From: Ensifer oleiphilus | Lineage (GTDB): Bacteria > Pseudomonadota > Alphaproteobacteria > Rhizobiales > Rhizobiaceae | Length of the DNA: 64,000 bases | Assembly: GCF_013371465.1 (NCBI RefSeq) | Contig: NZ_JABWDU010000005.1 | Location: 1 to 64,000 of the forward strand | Direction: 5' to 3' | Shown here: piece by piece, positions 8,894-18,452 of the stretch | How the letters are laid out: each line of letters opens with the position of its first letter | How positions within the stretch are numbered: the first letter of the stretch is position 1 | Translations under genes and position numbers: made by a program | The notes under the pieces: generated by a model | The model's database searches: none | What the model was told of the DNA's origin: nothing | Seen by the model: the letters and a program-made list of their open reading frames with translations, nothing else

Positions 8894-9463
8894 ATGGCAC
8901 AGGAAAGAAGGGGTTCTCGCGAAGATCGCCAGAACCGCGAAGAGCGCGACAGCGAATTTGTCGACAAGCTCGTAGCAATTAACCGCGTCGCCAAGGTGGT
9001 GAAGGGCGGTCGTCGTTTCGGTTTCGCAGCGCTCGTCGTCGTTGGCGACCAGAAGGGCCGCGTTGGCTTCGGTCATGGCAAGGCGCGCGAAGTGCCGGAA
9101 GCCATCCGCAAGGCAACGGAAGCCGCCAAGCGCGATCTGATCTTCGTCCCGCTGCGTGGTGGTCGTACCCTGCATCACGACGTTCACGGCCGTCACGGCG
9201 CCGGCAAGGTGCTGCTGCGTTCGGCTAAGGCCGGTACCGGTATCATCGCTGGTGGCCCGATGCGCGCCGTCTTCGAAACGCTCGGCGTTCATGACGTCGT
9301 TGCTAAGTCGACCGGCTCGTCGAACCCCTACAACATGGTTCGCGCAACGTTCGACGCCCTAAAGAACCAGATGCACCCGAAGGACATCGCAGCTCAGCGC
9401 GGCATGAAGTACGCCACGCTCCAGGCTCGTCGTGTTTCCTCCGGCGCTGCTTCCGAAGAATAA
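8894..9463 (+). CDS. rpsE: 30S ribosomal protein S5
   Basis: S5 supports decoding accuracy and mRNA unwinding. The 189-residue product starts at the ATG at 8894 ([19 protein letters not shown]), which follows AAGGAAAAGGACA; an upstream in-frame start at 8786 would add a tail unlike the family. The S5 double-stranded RNA-binding domain follows with [20 protein letters not shown], and [15 protein letters not shown] marks the C-terminal domain. It is closely followed by rpmD. Confidence 0.96.
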   Translation: MAQERRGSREDRQNREERDSEFVDKLVAINRVAKVVKGGRRFGFAALVVVGDQKGRVGFGHGKAREVPEAIRKATEAAKRDLIFVPLRGGRTLHHDVHGRHGAGKVLLRSAKAGTGIIAGGPMRAVFETLGVHDVVAKSTGSSNPYNMVRATFDALKNQMHPKDIAAQRGMKYATLQARRVSSGAASEE

Positions 9464-9475
9464 GGGAGCTGACAG

Positions 9476-9679
9476 ATGGCTAAGAAAGAAAACGCTGCGA
9501 AGACGGTTACCGTCGAGCAGATCGGTAGCCCCATTCGCCGTCCGGCCGTACAGCGTCAGACGCTTATCGGCCTGGGCCTCAACAAGATGCACCGGGTTCG
9601 CACGCTGGAAGACACCCCAGCTGTTCGCGGCATGATCCGGTCGGTCCAGCACCTCGTTCGCGTCGTCGACGAGAAGTGA
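9476..9679 (+). CDS. rpmD: 50S ribosomal protein L30
   Basis: L30 is a small 50S protein. The 67-residue product carries [20 protein letters not shown] and [21 protein letters not shown], the conserved L30 core, and ends HLVRVVDEK. It starts 12 bases after rpsE, with AAGGGAG upstream, and lies 13 bases before rplO. Confidence 0.97.
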   Translation: MAKKENAAKTVTVEQIGSPIRRPAVQRQTLIGLGLNKMHRVRTLEDTPAVRGMIRSVQHLVRVVDEK

Positions 9680-9692
9680 GGGGGATAAGCTC

Positions 9693-10163
9693 ATGAAACT
9701 GAATGAAATCAAGGACAACGAAGGCTCGACCAAGAACCGCAAGCGTCTTGGTCGCGGCATCGGCTCCGGTTCCGGCAAGACTGCCGGTCGCGGTGTAAAG
9801 GGTCAGAAGGCTCGTTCGGGCGTTGCCATCAACGGCTTCGAAGGCGGCCAGATGCCAATCTACCGTCGTCTGCCGAAGCGCGGCTTCAACAACATCTTCG
9901 CTTCGGAGTTTGTTGTCGTGTCGCTCGGCCGCATCCAGACGGCAATCGACGCCAAGAAGCTTGACGCTTCGAAGTCCGTCGATGCAGCAGCTCTCAAGGC
10001 TGCTGGCGTGATCCGTCGCGAAAAGGACGGCGTTCGCGTGCTGGCCGATGGCGAACTGAAGGCGAAGATCTCGCTCGAAGTTGCAGGCGCTTCCAAGTCG
10101 GCGATCGAAAAGATCGAAAAGGCTGGCGGCTCCATCAAGCTGCTTTCGGCTGCTGCCGAATAA
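9693..10163 (+). CDS. rplO: 50S ribosomal protein L15
   Basis: L15 is a late-assembling 50S protein. The 156-residue frame begins [22 protein letters not shown], with a Gly/Arg/Lys-rich unstructured N-terminal half ([15 protein letters not shown]), and ends in a globular domain with [21 protein letters not shown]. It closes the spc block here, because a strong terminator follows 12 bases after the stop codon. Confidence 0.97.
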   Translation: MKLNEIKDNEGSTKNRKRLGRGIGSGSGKTAGRGVKGQKARSGVAINGFEGGQMPIYRRLPKRGFNNIFASEFVVVSLGRIQTAIDAKKLDASKSVDAAALKAAGVIRREKDGVRVLADGELKAKISLEVAGASKSAIEKIEKAGGSIKLLSAAAE

Positions 10164-10175
10164 TATTACTGATCA

Positions 10176-10209
10176 ACCGCCCGGGGTGCTTCACTCCGGG
10201 CGGTTTTGC
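10176..10209 (+). terminator. Intrinsic terminator after rplO
   Basis: The 13-bp stem ACCGCCCGGGGTG (10176-10188) and CACTCCGGGCGGT (10192-10204) has one wobble pair and a three-base loop. It is followed by TTTTGCT. It separates rplO from secY. In E. coli secY is cotranscribed with rplO, so a break here is notable; some read-through may occur. Confidence 0.8.
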
Positions 10210-10396
10210 TCCCATATGTGAGCCTCACGTCCGCGATGGCGAATCGCTCGCCTCGGCGGACATAGCGGAAACCACGGTGAGGCATCCGATTGCAGACACA
10301 ATCGCCTCGCGTCCGGTTTTCAAGACGAAAAGTTAGTCCTTCCGGAACGGACAGGGTACTCCCGCTGATTCCGAGATTTGGTACGCGGAGAATTGC

Positions 10397-11737
10397 ATGG
10401 CTTCTGCAGCGGAACAGCTCGCCTCGAACCTGAATTTCTCGACTTTCGCCAAGGCGGAAGATCTGAAGAAACGACTGTGGTTCACGCTTGGTGCGCTTTT
10501 GGTCTACCGTCTTGGCACCTATATCCCGCTGCCCGGCCTCAATCCGGACGCGTTTGCGCAGGCCTTCCAGGGCCAGAGCGGCGGTATCCTCGGCCTCTTC
10601 AACATGTTTTCGGGCGGTGCAGTGGAGCGCATGGCGATCTTCGCGCTCGGCATCATGCCCTATATCTCTGCCTCGATCATCGTTCAGCTGATGACCTCCG
10701 TCGTGCCGGCGCTGGAACAGCTGAAGAAGGAAGGCGAGCAGGGTCGCAAGATCATCAACCAGTACACCCGTTACGGTACGGTGCTTCTCGGCGTCATGCA
10801 GGCCTACGGCATTGCAGTCGGCCTTGAGAGCGGCAACGGCCTCGTCAACGACCCGGGCTGGTTCTTCCGCATTTCCACGGTGATCTCGCTGCTCGGCGGC
10901 ACGATGTTCCTGATGTGGCTCGGCGAGCAGATCACCTCGCGCGGTATCGGCAACGGCATCTCCCTGATCATCTTCGCCGGCATCGTCGCCCATCTGCCGA
11001 CGGCTCTGGCCGGAACGCTCGAACTTGGCCGCACGGGCGCACTTTCGACCCCGCTCATCCTGGCGATCATCGTCATGATCGTTGCCGTCATCGCGCTCAT
11101 CGTCTTCGTCGAACGCGCCCAGCGCCGGTTGCTGATCCAGTATCCGAAGCGTCAGGTTGGCAACCGTATGTTCCAGGGCGACACCTCGCACCTGCCGCTG
11201 AAGCTGAACACCGCGGGCGTTATCCCGGCGATCTTCGCGTCGTCGCTGTTGCTGCTGCCGGCAACGCTTGCTGGCTTTGCCAACACTGCGACGCTGCCTG
11301 GCTGGGCGACGTCGATCGTCAGCGCGCTTGGTCACGGCCAGCCGCTCTACATGGTGCTCTACGGCGGCATGATCGCGTTCTTCGCCTTCTTCTATACGGC
11401 TATCGTCTTCAATCCGAAGGACACGGCCGACAATCTGAAGAAGCATGGCGGCTTCATTCCGGGCGTTCGTCCGGGCGAGCGCACCGCCGAATACATCGAT
11501 TACGTCCTGACGCGCATCACCGTGCTCGGCGCGATCTATCTGATTTTCGTCTGCATCCTGCCTGAAATTCTCATCGCGCAGACTGGTGTGCCGTTCTACC
11601 TTGGTGGTACGTCGCTTTTGATTGTTGTCAGCGTTACCCTTGATACGGTAGCACAGATCCAGGGTCACCTCATTGCTCAGCAATATGAGGGGCTGATCAA
11701 GAAGTCGAAGCTGCGCGGAGGGAAGAGGGGACGATGA
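10397..11737 (+). CDS. secY: Preprotein translocase subunit SecY
   Basis: SecY is the channel of the Sec translocon in the inner membrane. The 446-residue product has about ten hydrophobic segments, with the GTYIPLPGL motif near residue 38 and the plug region after TM1, then GGIIGLF-like and [16 protein letters not shown] (about residues 93-108). The C-terminal tail [12 protein letters not shown] is basic and cytoplasmic. It follows a 190-base gap after the rplO terminator, so it probably has its own promoter. Its stop overlaps the adk start. Confidence 0.97.
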   Translation: MASAAEQLASNLNFSTFAKAEDLKKRLWFTLGALLVYRLGTYIPLPGLNPDAFAQAFQGQSGGILGLFNMFSGGAVERMAIFALGIMPYISASIIVQLMTSVVPALEQLKKEGEQGRKIINQYTRYGTVLLGVMQAYGIAVGLESGNGLVNDPGWFFRISTVISLLGGTMFLMWLGEQITSRGIGNGISLIIFAGIVAHLPTALAGTLELGRTGALSTPLILAIIVMIVAVIALIVFVERAQRRLLIQYPKRQVGNRMFQGDTSHLPLKLNTAGVIPAIFASSLLLLPATLAGFANTATLPGWATSIVSALGHGQPLYMVLYGGMIAFFAFFYTAIVFNPKDTADNLKKHGGFIPGVRPGERTAEYIDYVLTRITVLGAIYLIFVCILPEILIAQTGVPFYLGGTSLLIVVSVTLDTVAQIQGHLIAQQYEGLIKKSKLRGGKRGR

Positions 11738-12312
11738 GACTGATTTTTTTGGGACCGCCCGGAGCTGGCAAGGGGACGCAAGCCAAGCTTCTGACGGAGA
11801 GGTACGGTATTCCGCAGCTTTCCACAGGTGACATGTTGCGGGCGGCCGTCGCCCAGGCGACAGAAGTCGGCAAGCGGGCCAAGGCCGTCATGGACGCCGG
11901 CCAGCTCGTCTCTGATGCGATCGTCAACGAGATCGTGTCGGACCGGATCGATGCCCCGGATTGTGCCAACGGCTTTATCCTCGACGGATATCCGCGCACG
12001 GTTCCGCAGGCGGTCGCTCTCGGCGAGATGCTCAAGGGCAAGGGCTTGAAGCTCGACGCCGTTATCGAGCTCAAGGTCGACGAGACGGCGCTTGTAAAGC
12101 GCATGGAGAATCGCGTAGCGGAAACCATCGCTGCGGGCGGCTCGGTCAGATCGGACGACAATCCGGAAGCCTTCAAGCGTCGGCTGACGGAATATCGCGA
12201 AAAGACCGCACCTTTGTCGGAACACTATGCCGGCACCGGTGAGCTGAAGACGGTCGATGGCATGGCCGATGTGGATGCCGTGACTGCACAGATCGAGAAG
12301 ATTCTGGCTTAG
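11734..12312 (+). CDS. adk: Adenylate kinase
   Basis: Adenylate kinase converts ATP and AMP into two ADP. The 192-residue frame has the P-loop GPPGAGKG at residues 7-14, the AMP-binding STGDMLR, and [13 protein letters not shown]. The lid region is short and lacks the zinc-binding cysteines, so this is the short-lid form. It overlaps secY by four bases (ATGA), and secY-adk coupling is widespread in alphaproteobacteria. Confidence 0.96.
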   Translation: MRLIFLGPPGAGKGTQAKLLTERYGIPQLSTGDMLRAAVAQATEVGKRAKAVMDAGQLVSDAIVNEIVSDRIDAPDCANGFILDGYPRTVPQAVALGEMLKGKGLKLDAVIELKVDETALVKRMENRVAETIAAGGSVRSDDNPEAFKRRLTEYREKTAPLSEHYAGTGELKTVDGMADVDAVTAQIEKILA

Positions 12313-12543
12313 ACCCTGGGTCTTTGCCGAAAAGGAACCGCCGGGGAGTTGACTTTTCCGGCTGATTCCGCCAAAGACAGCGCCAACTCGCGACATGGGA
12401 GCGATCGGCGCGGTCTTCAACGAAACGAAGTCCGGGTACGGTCGTTTTTGACGTGTCTCGAACCTCAATCAACGTGCGGCTCTTGAGGTCGCGTAACGAA
12501 GCACCTATTGCCGGATGGCAACTGGAACGCAAGGAGAATAGAC

Positions 12544-12912
12544 GTGGCACGTATCGCTGGCGTCAACATCCCGACGGCAAAGCGCGTTGTTATCGCGCTG
12601 ACCTACATTCACGGGATCGGACCGAAATTCGCACAGGAAATCGTCGAGAAGGTCGGTATTCCGGCTGATCGTCGTGTGCATCAGTTGACGGATGCTGAAG
12701 TTCTTCAGATCCGCGAAACGATCGACCGCGACTACCAGGTTGAAGGTGACCTGCGTCGCGATACGTCGATGAACATCAAGCGTCTGATGGATCTGGGCTG
12801 CTACCGCGGTCTGCGCCATCGTCGCAGCCTGCCGGTGCGCGGTCAGCGTACCCACACCAATGCCCGCACCCGCAAGGGTCCGGCAAAGGCGATCGCCGGT
12901 AAGAAGAAGTAA
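12544..12912 (+). CDS. rpsM: 30S ribosomal protein S13
   Basis: S13 makes the intersubunit bridge and contacts the P-site tRNA. The 122-residue product starts at the GTG at 12544 ([15 protein letters not shown]), seven bases after AAGGAG; an upstream in-frame start at 12508 would lie before that ribosome site. The conserved LTYIHGIG and the basic C-terminal [21 protein letters not shown] tail are typical. A 231-base gap separates it from adk, and a terminator follows it. Confidence 0.96.
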   Translation: MARIAGVNIPTAKRVVIALTYIHGIGPKFAQEIVEKVGIPADRRVHQLTDAEVLQIRETIDRDYQVEGDLRRDTSMNIKRLMDLGCYRGLRHRRSLPVRGQRTHTNARTRKGPAKAIAGKKK

Positions 12913-12932
12913 TTTCCCGAATAGGGAGATTG

Positions 12933-12962
12933 GGAGGCTGGCGCACGCGCCGGCCTCCTTTT
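12933..12962 (+). terminator. Intrinsic terminator between rpsM and rpsK
   Basis: The 11-bp stem GGAGGCTGGCG (12933-12943) and CGCCGGCCTCC (12948-12958) closes a CACG loop, has one wobble pair, and is followed by TTTT. It lies 20 bases after rpsM, so rpsM would be cut from rpsK, which is unusual compared with the E. coli alpha operon. The 178 bases that follow hold no gene and may contain a promoter for rpsK. Confidence 0.75.
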
Positions 12963-13140
12963 GCAGTTTGGGAAGGGCGATGCCCGACCGTTGCGAAGCC
13001 GGATCGGTTTCGTGAAATGCCTGCAGGGCCGGTTCCTCCGGTCCTGGATGAAACTGAAGAAGCAGGGCAGGGGACGAAAATTCCTTTCCCGGTGGAGCCG
13101 CTGGAATTACGGCGGTGCAGAGATCTAAGAAAGGGATCCT

Positions 13141-13530
13141 ATGGCCAAGGAAGCCACCCGCGTTCGCCGTCGCGAACGCAAGAACATCACGTCTGGCGTC
13201 GCGCACGTCAATTCGTCGTTCAACAACACCATGATCACCATCACCGACGCACAGGGCAACGCAATTGCTTGGTCGTCTGCCGGTGCCAAGGGTTTCAAGG
13301 GCTCGCGTAAGTCGACCCCGTTTGCCGCACAGATCGCCGCTGAAGACTGCGCCAAGAAGGCCCAGGAACACGGCATGAAGTCGCTTGAAGTCGAAGTTTG
13401 CGGTCCGGGTTCCGGCCGTGAATCCGCGCTTCGCGCACTGCAGGCAGCGGGCTTCATGATCACCTCGATCCGCGATGTGACCCCGATCCCGCACAACGGT
13501 TGCCGCCCGCGCAAGAAGCGCCGCGTCTGA
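13141..13530 (+). CDS. rpsK: 30S ribosomal protein S11
   Basis: S11 sits on the 30S platform and contacts mRNA at the E site. The 129-residue frame shows [22 protein letters not shown] (about residues 20-41) and ends [18 protein letters not shown], the highly conserved S11 tail. The next gene is rpoA; rpsD, which lies between them in E. coli, is absent, as is normal in alphaproteobacteria. Confidence 0.97.
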
Positions 13531-13553
13531 TCATTTGCGTTCAAAATGCCGGT

Positions 13554-13573
13554 GAGGGCGCTTCGGCGCACTC
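13554..13573 (+). promoter_or_regulatory. UUCG-capped hairpin between rpsK and rpoA
   Basis: GCGC-TTCG-GCGC (13558-13569) is flanked by a G/A mismatch and then by GAG/CTC pairs. It lies in the 103-base gap before rpoA, 60 bases before the chosen start. No T run follows. It resembles the UUCG hairpins before rplC. Confidence 0.4.
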
Positions 13574-13633
13574 CCGGACTTCGGGGCTCGGTTGTCACGA
13601 TTGGATGGTGACAACGAACGGAAGGCACAAAAC

Positions 13634-14644
13634 ATGATCCAGAAAAATTGGCAGGAACTGATCAAGCCCAACAAGGTGGAGTTCATCTCCTCGGGCCGCA
13701 CCAAGGCAACGTTGGTCGCGGAACCTCTTGAACGTGGCTTTGGTCTGACGCTCGGCAACGCGCTTCGTCGCGTGCTGTTGTCGTCGCTTCGCGGTGCTGC
13801 TGTCACCGCGGTGCAGATCGACGGCGTCCTGCACGAGTTCTCCTCTATCCCGGGCGTCCGGGAAGACGTGACGGACATCGTGCTCAACATCAAGGAAATC
13901 GCCATCAAGATGGATGGCGATGACGCAAAGCGCATGGTTGTGCGCAAGCAGGGTCCGGGCGTTGTAACCGCCGGTGACATCCAGACGGTTGGCGACATCG
14001 AAATCCTCAACCCGAACCATGTGATCTGCACCCTCGACGAGGGCGCTGAAATCCGCATGGAGTTCACCGTCAACAACGGCAAGGGCTACGTTCCGGCTGA
14101 CCGCAACCGTTCGGAAGATGCACCGATCGGCCTCATCCCGGTCGACAGCCTGTACTCGCCGGTCAAGAAGGTCTCGTACAAGGTGGAAAACACCCGCGAA
14201 GGCCAGGTTCTTGACTATGACAAGCTGACGATGTCCATCGAGACGGACGGCTCTGTCACCGGTGAAGATGCGATCGCTTTTGCGGCCCGCATCCTTCAGG
14301 ATCAGCTGTCGGTTTTCGTCAACTTCGACGAACCGCAGAAGGAAGCAGAGGAAGAAGCAGTCACCGAGCTGGCCTTCAACCCGGCGCTTCTCAAGAAGGT
14401 CGACGAACTGGAACTTTCCGTCCGTTCGGCCAACTGCCTGAAGAACGACAACATCGTCTACATCGGCGACCTCATTCAGAAGACCGAAGCAGAAATGCTT
14501 CGCACGCCGAATTTTGGTCGCAAGTCGCTGAACGAAATCAAGGAAGTTCTCGCTTCCATGGGCCTGCACCTCGGCATGGAAGTGCCGTCCTGGCCGCCTG
14601 AGAACATCGAAGATCTCGCCAAGCGTTACGAAGACCAATACTAA
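13634..14644 (+). CDS. rpoA: RNA polymerase subunit alpha
   Basis: The alpha subunit nucleates RNA polymerase assembly and contacts promoters and activators. The 336-residue product (the usual rhizobial length) begins [16 protein letters not shown]. It has the N-terminal dimerisation domain with [23 protein letters not shown]-like sequence near residue 35, and the C-terminal domain with [15 protein letters not shown] and [14 protein letters not shown] (about residues 255-305). The ATG follows GGAAGG; an upstream in-frame TTG at 13592 was rejected. Confidence 0.97.
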   Translation: MIQKNWQELIKPNKVEFISSGRTKATLVAEPLERGFGLTLGNALRRVLLSSLRGAAVTAVQIDGVLHEFSSIPGVREDVTDIVLNIKEIAIKMDGDDAKRMVVRKQGPGVVTAGDIQTVGDIEILNPNHVICTLDEGAEIRMEFTVNNGKGYVPADRNRSEDAPIGLIPVDSLYSPVKKVSYKVENTREGQVLDYDKLTMSIETDGSVTGEDAIAFAARILQDQLSVFVNFDEPQKEAEEEAVTELAFNPALLKKVDELELSVRSANCLKNDNIVYIGDLIQKTEAEMLRTPNFGRKSLNEIKEVLASMGLHLGMEVPSWPPENIEDLAKRYEDQY

Positions 14645-14688
14645 CCATTAGACTGCGGGCAGATGCCTGCAAGTGAAGGAGAATAGCA

Positions 14689-15114
14689 ATGCGCCACGGT
14701 AAAGCCGGCCGCAAGCTGAATAGAACCGCCAGCCACCGCAAGGCGATGTTTGCCAACATGGCAGCCTCGCTGATCGAGCACGAGCAGATCGTTACGACTC
14801 TGCCGAAGGCTAAGGAAATCCGCCCGATCGTTGAAAAGCTCGTCACCCTCGGCAAGCGCGGCGACCTGCATGCTCGTCGTCAGGCGATCTCGCAGATCCG
14901 CGACGCCGTTGTCGTTGCCAAGCTGTTCGACACGATCGCTTCGCGTTACGCCACCCGCAACGGCGGCTACCTGCGTATCATGAAGGCTGGCTTCCGCCAG
15001 GGCGACAACGCTGCTCTTGCTGTCATCGAATTCGTTGACCGCGACACCGATGCAAAGGGTGCGAAGGACCGCGCTCGCGTCGCAGCTGAAGCTGACGCCG
15101 CAGAAGCAGCCTGA
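14689..15114 (+). CDS. rplQ: 50S ribosomal protein L17
   Basis: L17 is a 50S protein near the tunnel exit. The 141-residue frame begins [21 protein letters not shown], which is highly diagnostic, and ends in an Ala/Glu-rich tail after about residue 122 that is typical of alphaproteobacteria. AAGGAGAATAGCA precedes the ATG. It closes the ribosomal cluster, with a strong terminator 24 bases after the stop. Confidence 0.97.
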   Translation: MRHGKAGRKLNRTASHRKAMFANMAASLIEHEQIVTTLPKAKEIRPIVEKLVTLGKRGDLHARRQAISQIRDAVVVAKLFDTIASRYATRNGGYLRIMKAGFRQGDNAALAVIEFVDRDTDAKGAKDRARVAAEADAAEAA

Positions 15115-15138
15115 TCCTTTCAGGCAAGCTGAATTGAA

Positions 15139-15172
15139 AGCGGCCGGGTGTTCGTCACCCGGCCGCTTTTTT
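15139..15172 (+). terminator. Intrinsic terminator after rplQ
   Basis: The 12-bp perfect stem AGCGGCCGGGTG (15139-15150) and CACCCGGCCGCT (15156-15167) closes a TTCGT loop, followed by TTTTTATT. It ends the ribosomal cluster. Confidence 0.92.
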
Positions 15173-15249
15173 ATTGTGCCGTTCGGATTGGGGGCGATCG
15201 CGTATTCCTCAAATCCGATCCGATTTAAGGCCCGAATTGCTCGGCGGAC

Positions 15250-15906
15250 TTAAAGTGCTACAGCATCCTTTGCGCGCCCGCGCGGCGCCGTAGCCTGCCG
15301 TTTGCGCTTCAGATAGGGCTTGCGCACCAGCCGCCACGCCAAAAGCGACGCGACGAGCGCGATATAGGTCATCTGTTCGAGACCGATTACCTTGACCGAC
15401 ATCGCAAAATGCAACGCGCCCGCCGCGGCAATGATATAGGCGAGCTTGTGCAGCTGGTTCCAGCGGCTGCCGAGACGCCGGATCGACCAGTTGTTTGATG
15501 TCAGTGCCAGCGGGATGAGCATCACCAGCCCGGCCATCCCGATGGTGATGAACGGGCGCCGGGCGATGTCGGCGATGATGGCGGGGATGTTCAAGACCTG
15601 GTCGAGCAGGAAATAGGCCAGGAAGTGCATGACGACATAGTAGAAGGCGAGCAGCCCAAGGGCACGCCGATAGCGCAGCCAGTTGATCCCCAGGAGATCG
15701 CGGATCGGGGTGATCGCCAGCGTGGCGACCAGAAAGCGCAACGCCCAGATACCCAGCAGATGCTCGAATTCCTTGACAGGATTTCCCGGAAGTTGCCCGG
15801 TGGCGCCGAGATAGAAGGCAACGAGCGCCGGACAGAGACCGAGTCCGTACAGTGCCCAGACGGACGCGGAATGGAAGCGCTTCGGTAGGGCGGGCAGTTT
15901 GGACAT
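15250..15906 (-). CDS. msrQ: Heme-binding membrane subunit MsrQ
   Basis: MsrQ is the inner-membrane heme b protein that passes electrons to MsrP for repair of methionine sulfoxide in periplasmic proteins. The 218-residue product has six hydrophobic segments and the ferric-reductase-like pattern with conserved histidines (YYVVMHFLAYFLLD near residue 89; RWNQLHKLAYIIAAAGALHFAM near 145). The C-terminal tail is basic. It lies two bases after msrP on the same strand, so the two form an operon. Confidence 0.93.
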   Translation of the reverse strand: MSKLPALPKRFHSASVWALYGLGLCPALVAFYLGATGQLPGNPVKEFEHLLGIWALRFLVATLAITPIRDLLGINWLRYRRALGLLAFYYVVMHFLAYFLLDQVLNIPAIIADIARRPFITIGMAGLVMLIPLALTSNNWSIRRLGSRWNQLHKLAYIIAAAGALHFAMSVKVIGLEQMTYIALVASLLAWRLVRKPYLKRKRQATAPRGRAKDAVAL

Positions 15907-15908
15907 GC

Positions 15909-16856
15909 TCAGAAATTCGCTTTCAGGTCCATGCCGGCATAAAGGCCGGCGACCTCGTCCGCATAACCGTTGAACGGCAGGGTGTCGCGCCGGTTTGCAC
16001 CGAAGAAGCCGCCACCCCCGATCCTGTTTTCTGTCGCCTGGCTCCAGCGCGGGTGATCGACCGCTGGGTTCACATTAGCGTAAAAGCCGTATTCATTGGG
16101 CGCCGACAGGTTCCAGGTCGAGGGCGGTGGTGTTTCCGTCAGCGAGATCCGCACGATCGACTTGATGCCCTTGAAGCCGTATTTCCAGGGTGTGACGAGC
16201 CGGATCGGCGCTCCGTTCTGGTTGGGCAATGTCTTGCCATAAACGCCGACAGACAGAATCGTCAGCGGGTGGCGGGCCTCGTCGAGCCGCAGGCCTTCGC
16301 GGTAGGGCCAGGGCAGAGGCTGGAAGAAGCCGGATTGGCCGGGCATTTGTTCCGGGCGCACCACAGTCTCGAACGAGACATATTTGGCGTTGCCGAGCGG
16401 CTCGACCTTGTCGAGGAGTGCCGCGAGTGGAAATCCGGTCCAGGGAATAACCATGGACCAGGCCTCGACGCACCGCATCCGGTAGATACGTTCCTCGAGC
16501 GGAAGGGCGAGCAATTCCTCCAGCCCGAACTCCTTCGGCTTGGCGACAAGGCCATCGACCTTCACGGTCCAGGGCGTCGGTTTGAAGGCAGCCGAATTGG
16601 CAGCAGGGTCAGCCTTGCCAGTGCCGAATTCGTAAAAATTGTTGTAGCCCGTAACGTCGGCTTCGGGCGTCAGGTCTTCATCGACGGTGTACTTGCCCTT
16701 GGGCGCGGGAAGGGCGGCCGCTTGGGCGCCTGCTGCACCCGTGCCCACGGCCAAAAGGCCGCCAGCTGTCGTTGCCAGAAATGCTCGGCGTGACAGGAAG
16801 CAGCCCTCCGGTGTGATTTCGGATGATGCGATTCTCGGTGGACGATAGGCCGGCAT
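15909..16856 (-). CDS. msrP: Periplasmic methionine-sulfoxide reductase catalytic subunit MsrP
   Basis: MsrP is a molybdopterin enzyme that reduces methionine sulfoxide in periplasmic proteins. The 315-residue product has a twin-arginine signal, [12 protein letters not shown], with the Arg pair at residues 23-24. The molybdenum-binding Cys is in [11 protein letters not shown] (about residue 129), and the C-terminal part holds [11 protein letters not shown]. It is divergent from the degP gene upstream. Together with msrQ it forms the complete repair system. Confidence 0.94.
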   Translation of the reverse strand: MPAYRPPRIASSEITPEGCFLSRRAFLATTAGGLLAVGTGAAGAQAAALPAPKGKYTVDEDLTPEADVTGYNNFYEFGTGKADPAANSAAFKPTPWTVKVDGLVAKPKEFGLEELLALPLEERIYRMRCVEAWSMVIPWTGFPLAALLDKVEPLGNAKYVSFETVVRPEQMPGQSGFFQPLPWPYREGLRLDEARHPLTILSVGVYGKTLPNQNGAPIRLVTPWKYGFKGIKSIVRISLTETPPPSTWNLSAPNEYGFYANVNPAVDHPRWSQATENRIGGGGFFGANRRDTLPFNGYADEVAGLYAGMDLKANF

Positions 16857-16992
16857 GATCTTTTCCGCTTTGAACGTGTGGGATTTGTCTGCTCAAACTG
16901 ACCAGAGTTTCGATCACTGTGAAAGAGGCCGATAACCACGTTTTCGTGCGTTGCGCGTGATGCTACCTGATTTGCGTATGTCTTGGCGACGT

Positions 16993-17021
16993 TTGCCTTT
17001 TTTCCTGCGAAATCCTATCTG
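16993..17021 (+). promoter_or_regulatory. Possible promoter for the DegP-type protease
   Basis: TTGCCT (16993-16998) and TATCTG (17016-17021) are separated by 17 bases, 34 bases before the chosen start of the protease gene. Spacing and sequence fit a sigma-70 type promoter, but the match is moderate and untested. Confidence 0.35.
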
Positions 17022-17054
17022 AACGTAGCCGCGACGAATAGGAGAATGCTTCAT

Positions 17055-18452
17055 ATGATCTTCGGTCAAAGGGCGCTTGCGACGCTCGTTCTTGCTGTCT
17101 CTCTGTCCTGTCCGGCAATCGCCCAGGACACCAAAACCGTACCGCAATCGCGCTTGGAGATGCAGCTTTCCTTCTCGCCGCTGGTCAAGCAGACGGCGAA
17201 TGCTGTGGTCAATGTCTATGCTGAGCGCGTGGTCGAGCGCCGGTCGATCTTCTCGGGCGATCCCTTCTTCGAGGAGTTCTTCGGGCAGCGCATGCCGAAC
17301 CGCAGCGAGAAACAATCCTCGCTCGGTTCCGGGGTGATCGTCGGCAAGAACGGCATCGTCGTCACCAACAATCACGTCATCGAAGGTGCCGACGACATCA
17401 AGGTGGCGCTGGCCGATGGCCGAGAATATCCGTGCAAGATCATGCTCAAGGACGATCGCCTCGATCTCGCGGTGCTGAAGATCCAGTCCGATGGCCCGTT
17501 CGACGTCGTTCCGATTGGCGATTCCGACGCGGTCGAGGTCGGCGACATCGTGCTGGCGATCGGCAATCCCTTCGGCGTTGGCCAGACCGTAACCAGCGGC
17601 ATCGTTTCGGCGCTCGCCCGCAATCAGGTGTCGTCGGGCGATTTCGGCTTCTTCATCCAGACGGACGCTGCCATCAACCCGGGCAATTCCGGCGGTGGCC
17701 TGATCGACATGAACGGCGCGCTGATTGGCATCAATACCGCAATTTTCTCGAAAGGCGGCGGCTCTAACGGCGTCGGCTTTGCCATCCCAGCCAATCTCGT
17801 CAAGGTCTTCGTCGCATCCGCCGAAGGCGGCAATGGCTCGTTCGTGCGTCCGTTTATTGGTGCGTCTTTCGAGCCCGTGACATCGGAAGTCGCAGAAGCG
17901 CTCGGCCTTGATCGTGCGCGTGGAGCGCTCGTGACTGCCGTTGTCAACGGTGGGCCGGCCGCCTCGGCCGGGATCAAGCCGGGGCAGGTGATCACGGCCG
18001 TCAACGGTATCGCCGTCGAACATCCCGATGCCCTCGGCTATCGCTTGACCACCGTCGGCATCGGCCATGAGGCACGCGTCACGATTACCGAAAACGGCAA
18101 GCCGCACGATGTCAGTCTGAAGCTGGACCGCGCACCCGAGACATCGCCCCGCGATGAGCGTCTTATAGAGGGCCGCAATCCGTTTGCCGGTGCGGTCGTT
18201 GCCAATCTCTCGCCTCGACTGGCCGAGGAGTTGCGCCTGTCGACCTCGTTGCAGGGTGTCGTCGTTACCGAGATTAACCGTGGCTCGCCTGCCGCACGCA
18301 TCGGCCTGGCGCCGAAGGATATCATCCGCTCCGTCAACGGGGCTGCAATCGACAGTTCGAAGACGCTGGAAAGCGTCATGGCCGACGGAGCCTCCTTCTG
18401 GCGCGTCGAAATTGAGCGTGACGGCCAGATCATTCGTCAGTTCTTCCGATGA
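17055..18452 (+). CDS. DegP/HtrA-type periplasmic serine protease
   Basis: The 465-residue product is a Do-family protease that degrades misfolded envelope proteins. It has a signal peptide (cleavage after about CPAIAQ, residue 24), and a trypsin-like domain with H107 (VTNNHVIEG), D137 (DRLDLAV) and S212 (PGNSGGG); two PDZ domains follow (about residues 255-340 and 360-450). The ATG at 17055 was chosen because AGGAG at 17040-17044 is ten bases upstream; an ATG at 17046 lies too close. Its end overlaps rarA, so the two may be cotranscribed. Confidence 0.9.
   Translation: MIFGQRALATLVLAVSLSCPAIAQDTKTVPQSRLEMQLSFSPLVKQTANAVVNVYAERVVERRSIFSGDPFFEEFFGQRMPNRSEKQSSLGSGVIVGKNGIVVTNNHVIEGADDIKVALADGREYPCKIMLKDDRLDLAVLKIQSDGPFDVVPIGDSDAVEVGDIVLAIGNPFGVGQTVTSGIVSALARNQVSSGDFGFFIQTDAAINPGNSGGGLIDMNGALIGINTAIFSKGGGSNGVGFAIPANLVKVFVASAEGGNGSFVRPFIGASFEPVTSEVAEALGLDRARGALVTAVVNGGPAASAGIKPGQVITAVNGIAVEHPDALGYRLTTVGIGHEARVTITENGKPHDVSLKLDRAPETSPRDERLIEGRNPFAGAVVANLSPRLAEELRLSTSLQGVVVTEINRGSPAARIGLAPKDIIRSVNGAAIDSSKTLESVMADGASFWRVEIERDGQIIRQFFR

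Noticed and set aside
10166-11683. 505-codon minus-strand frame opposite secY
   Set aside because: Very polar, low-complexity Arg/Asp/His-rich translation typical of an antisense reading of a membrane protein gene.
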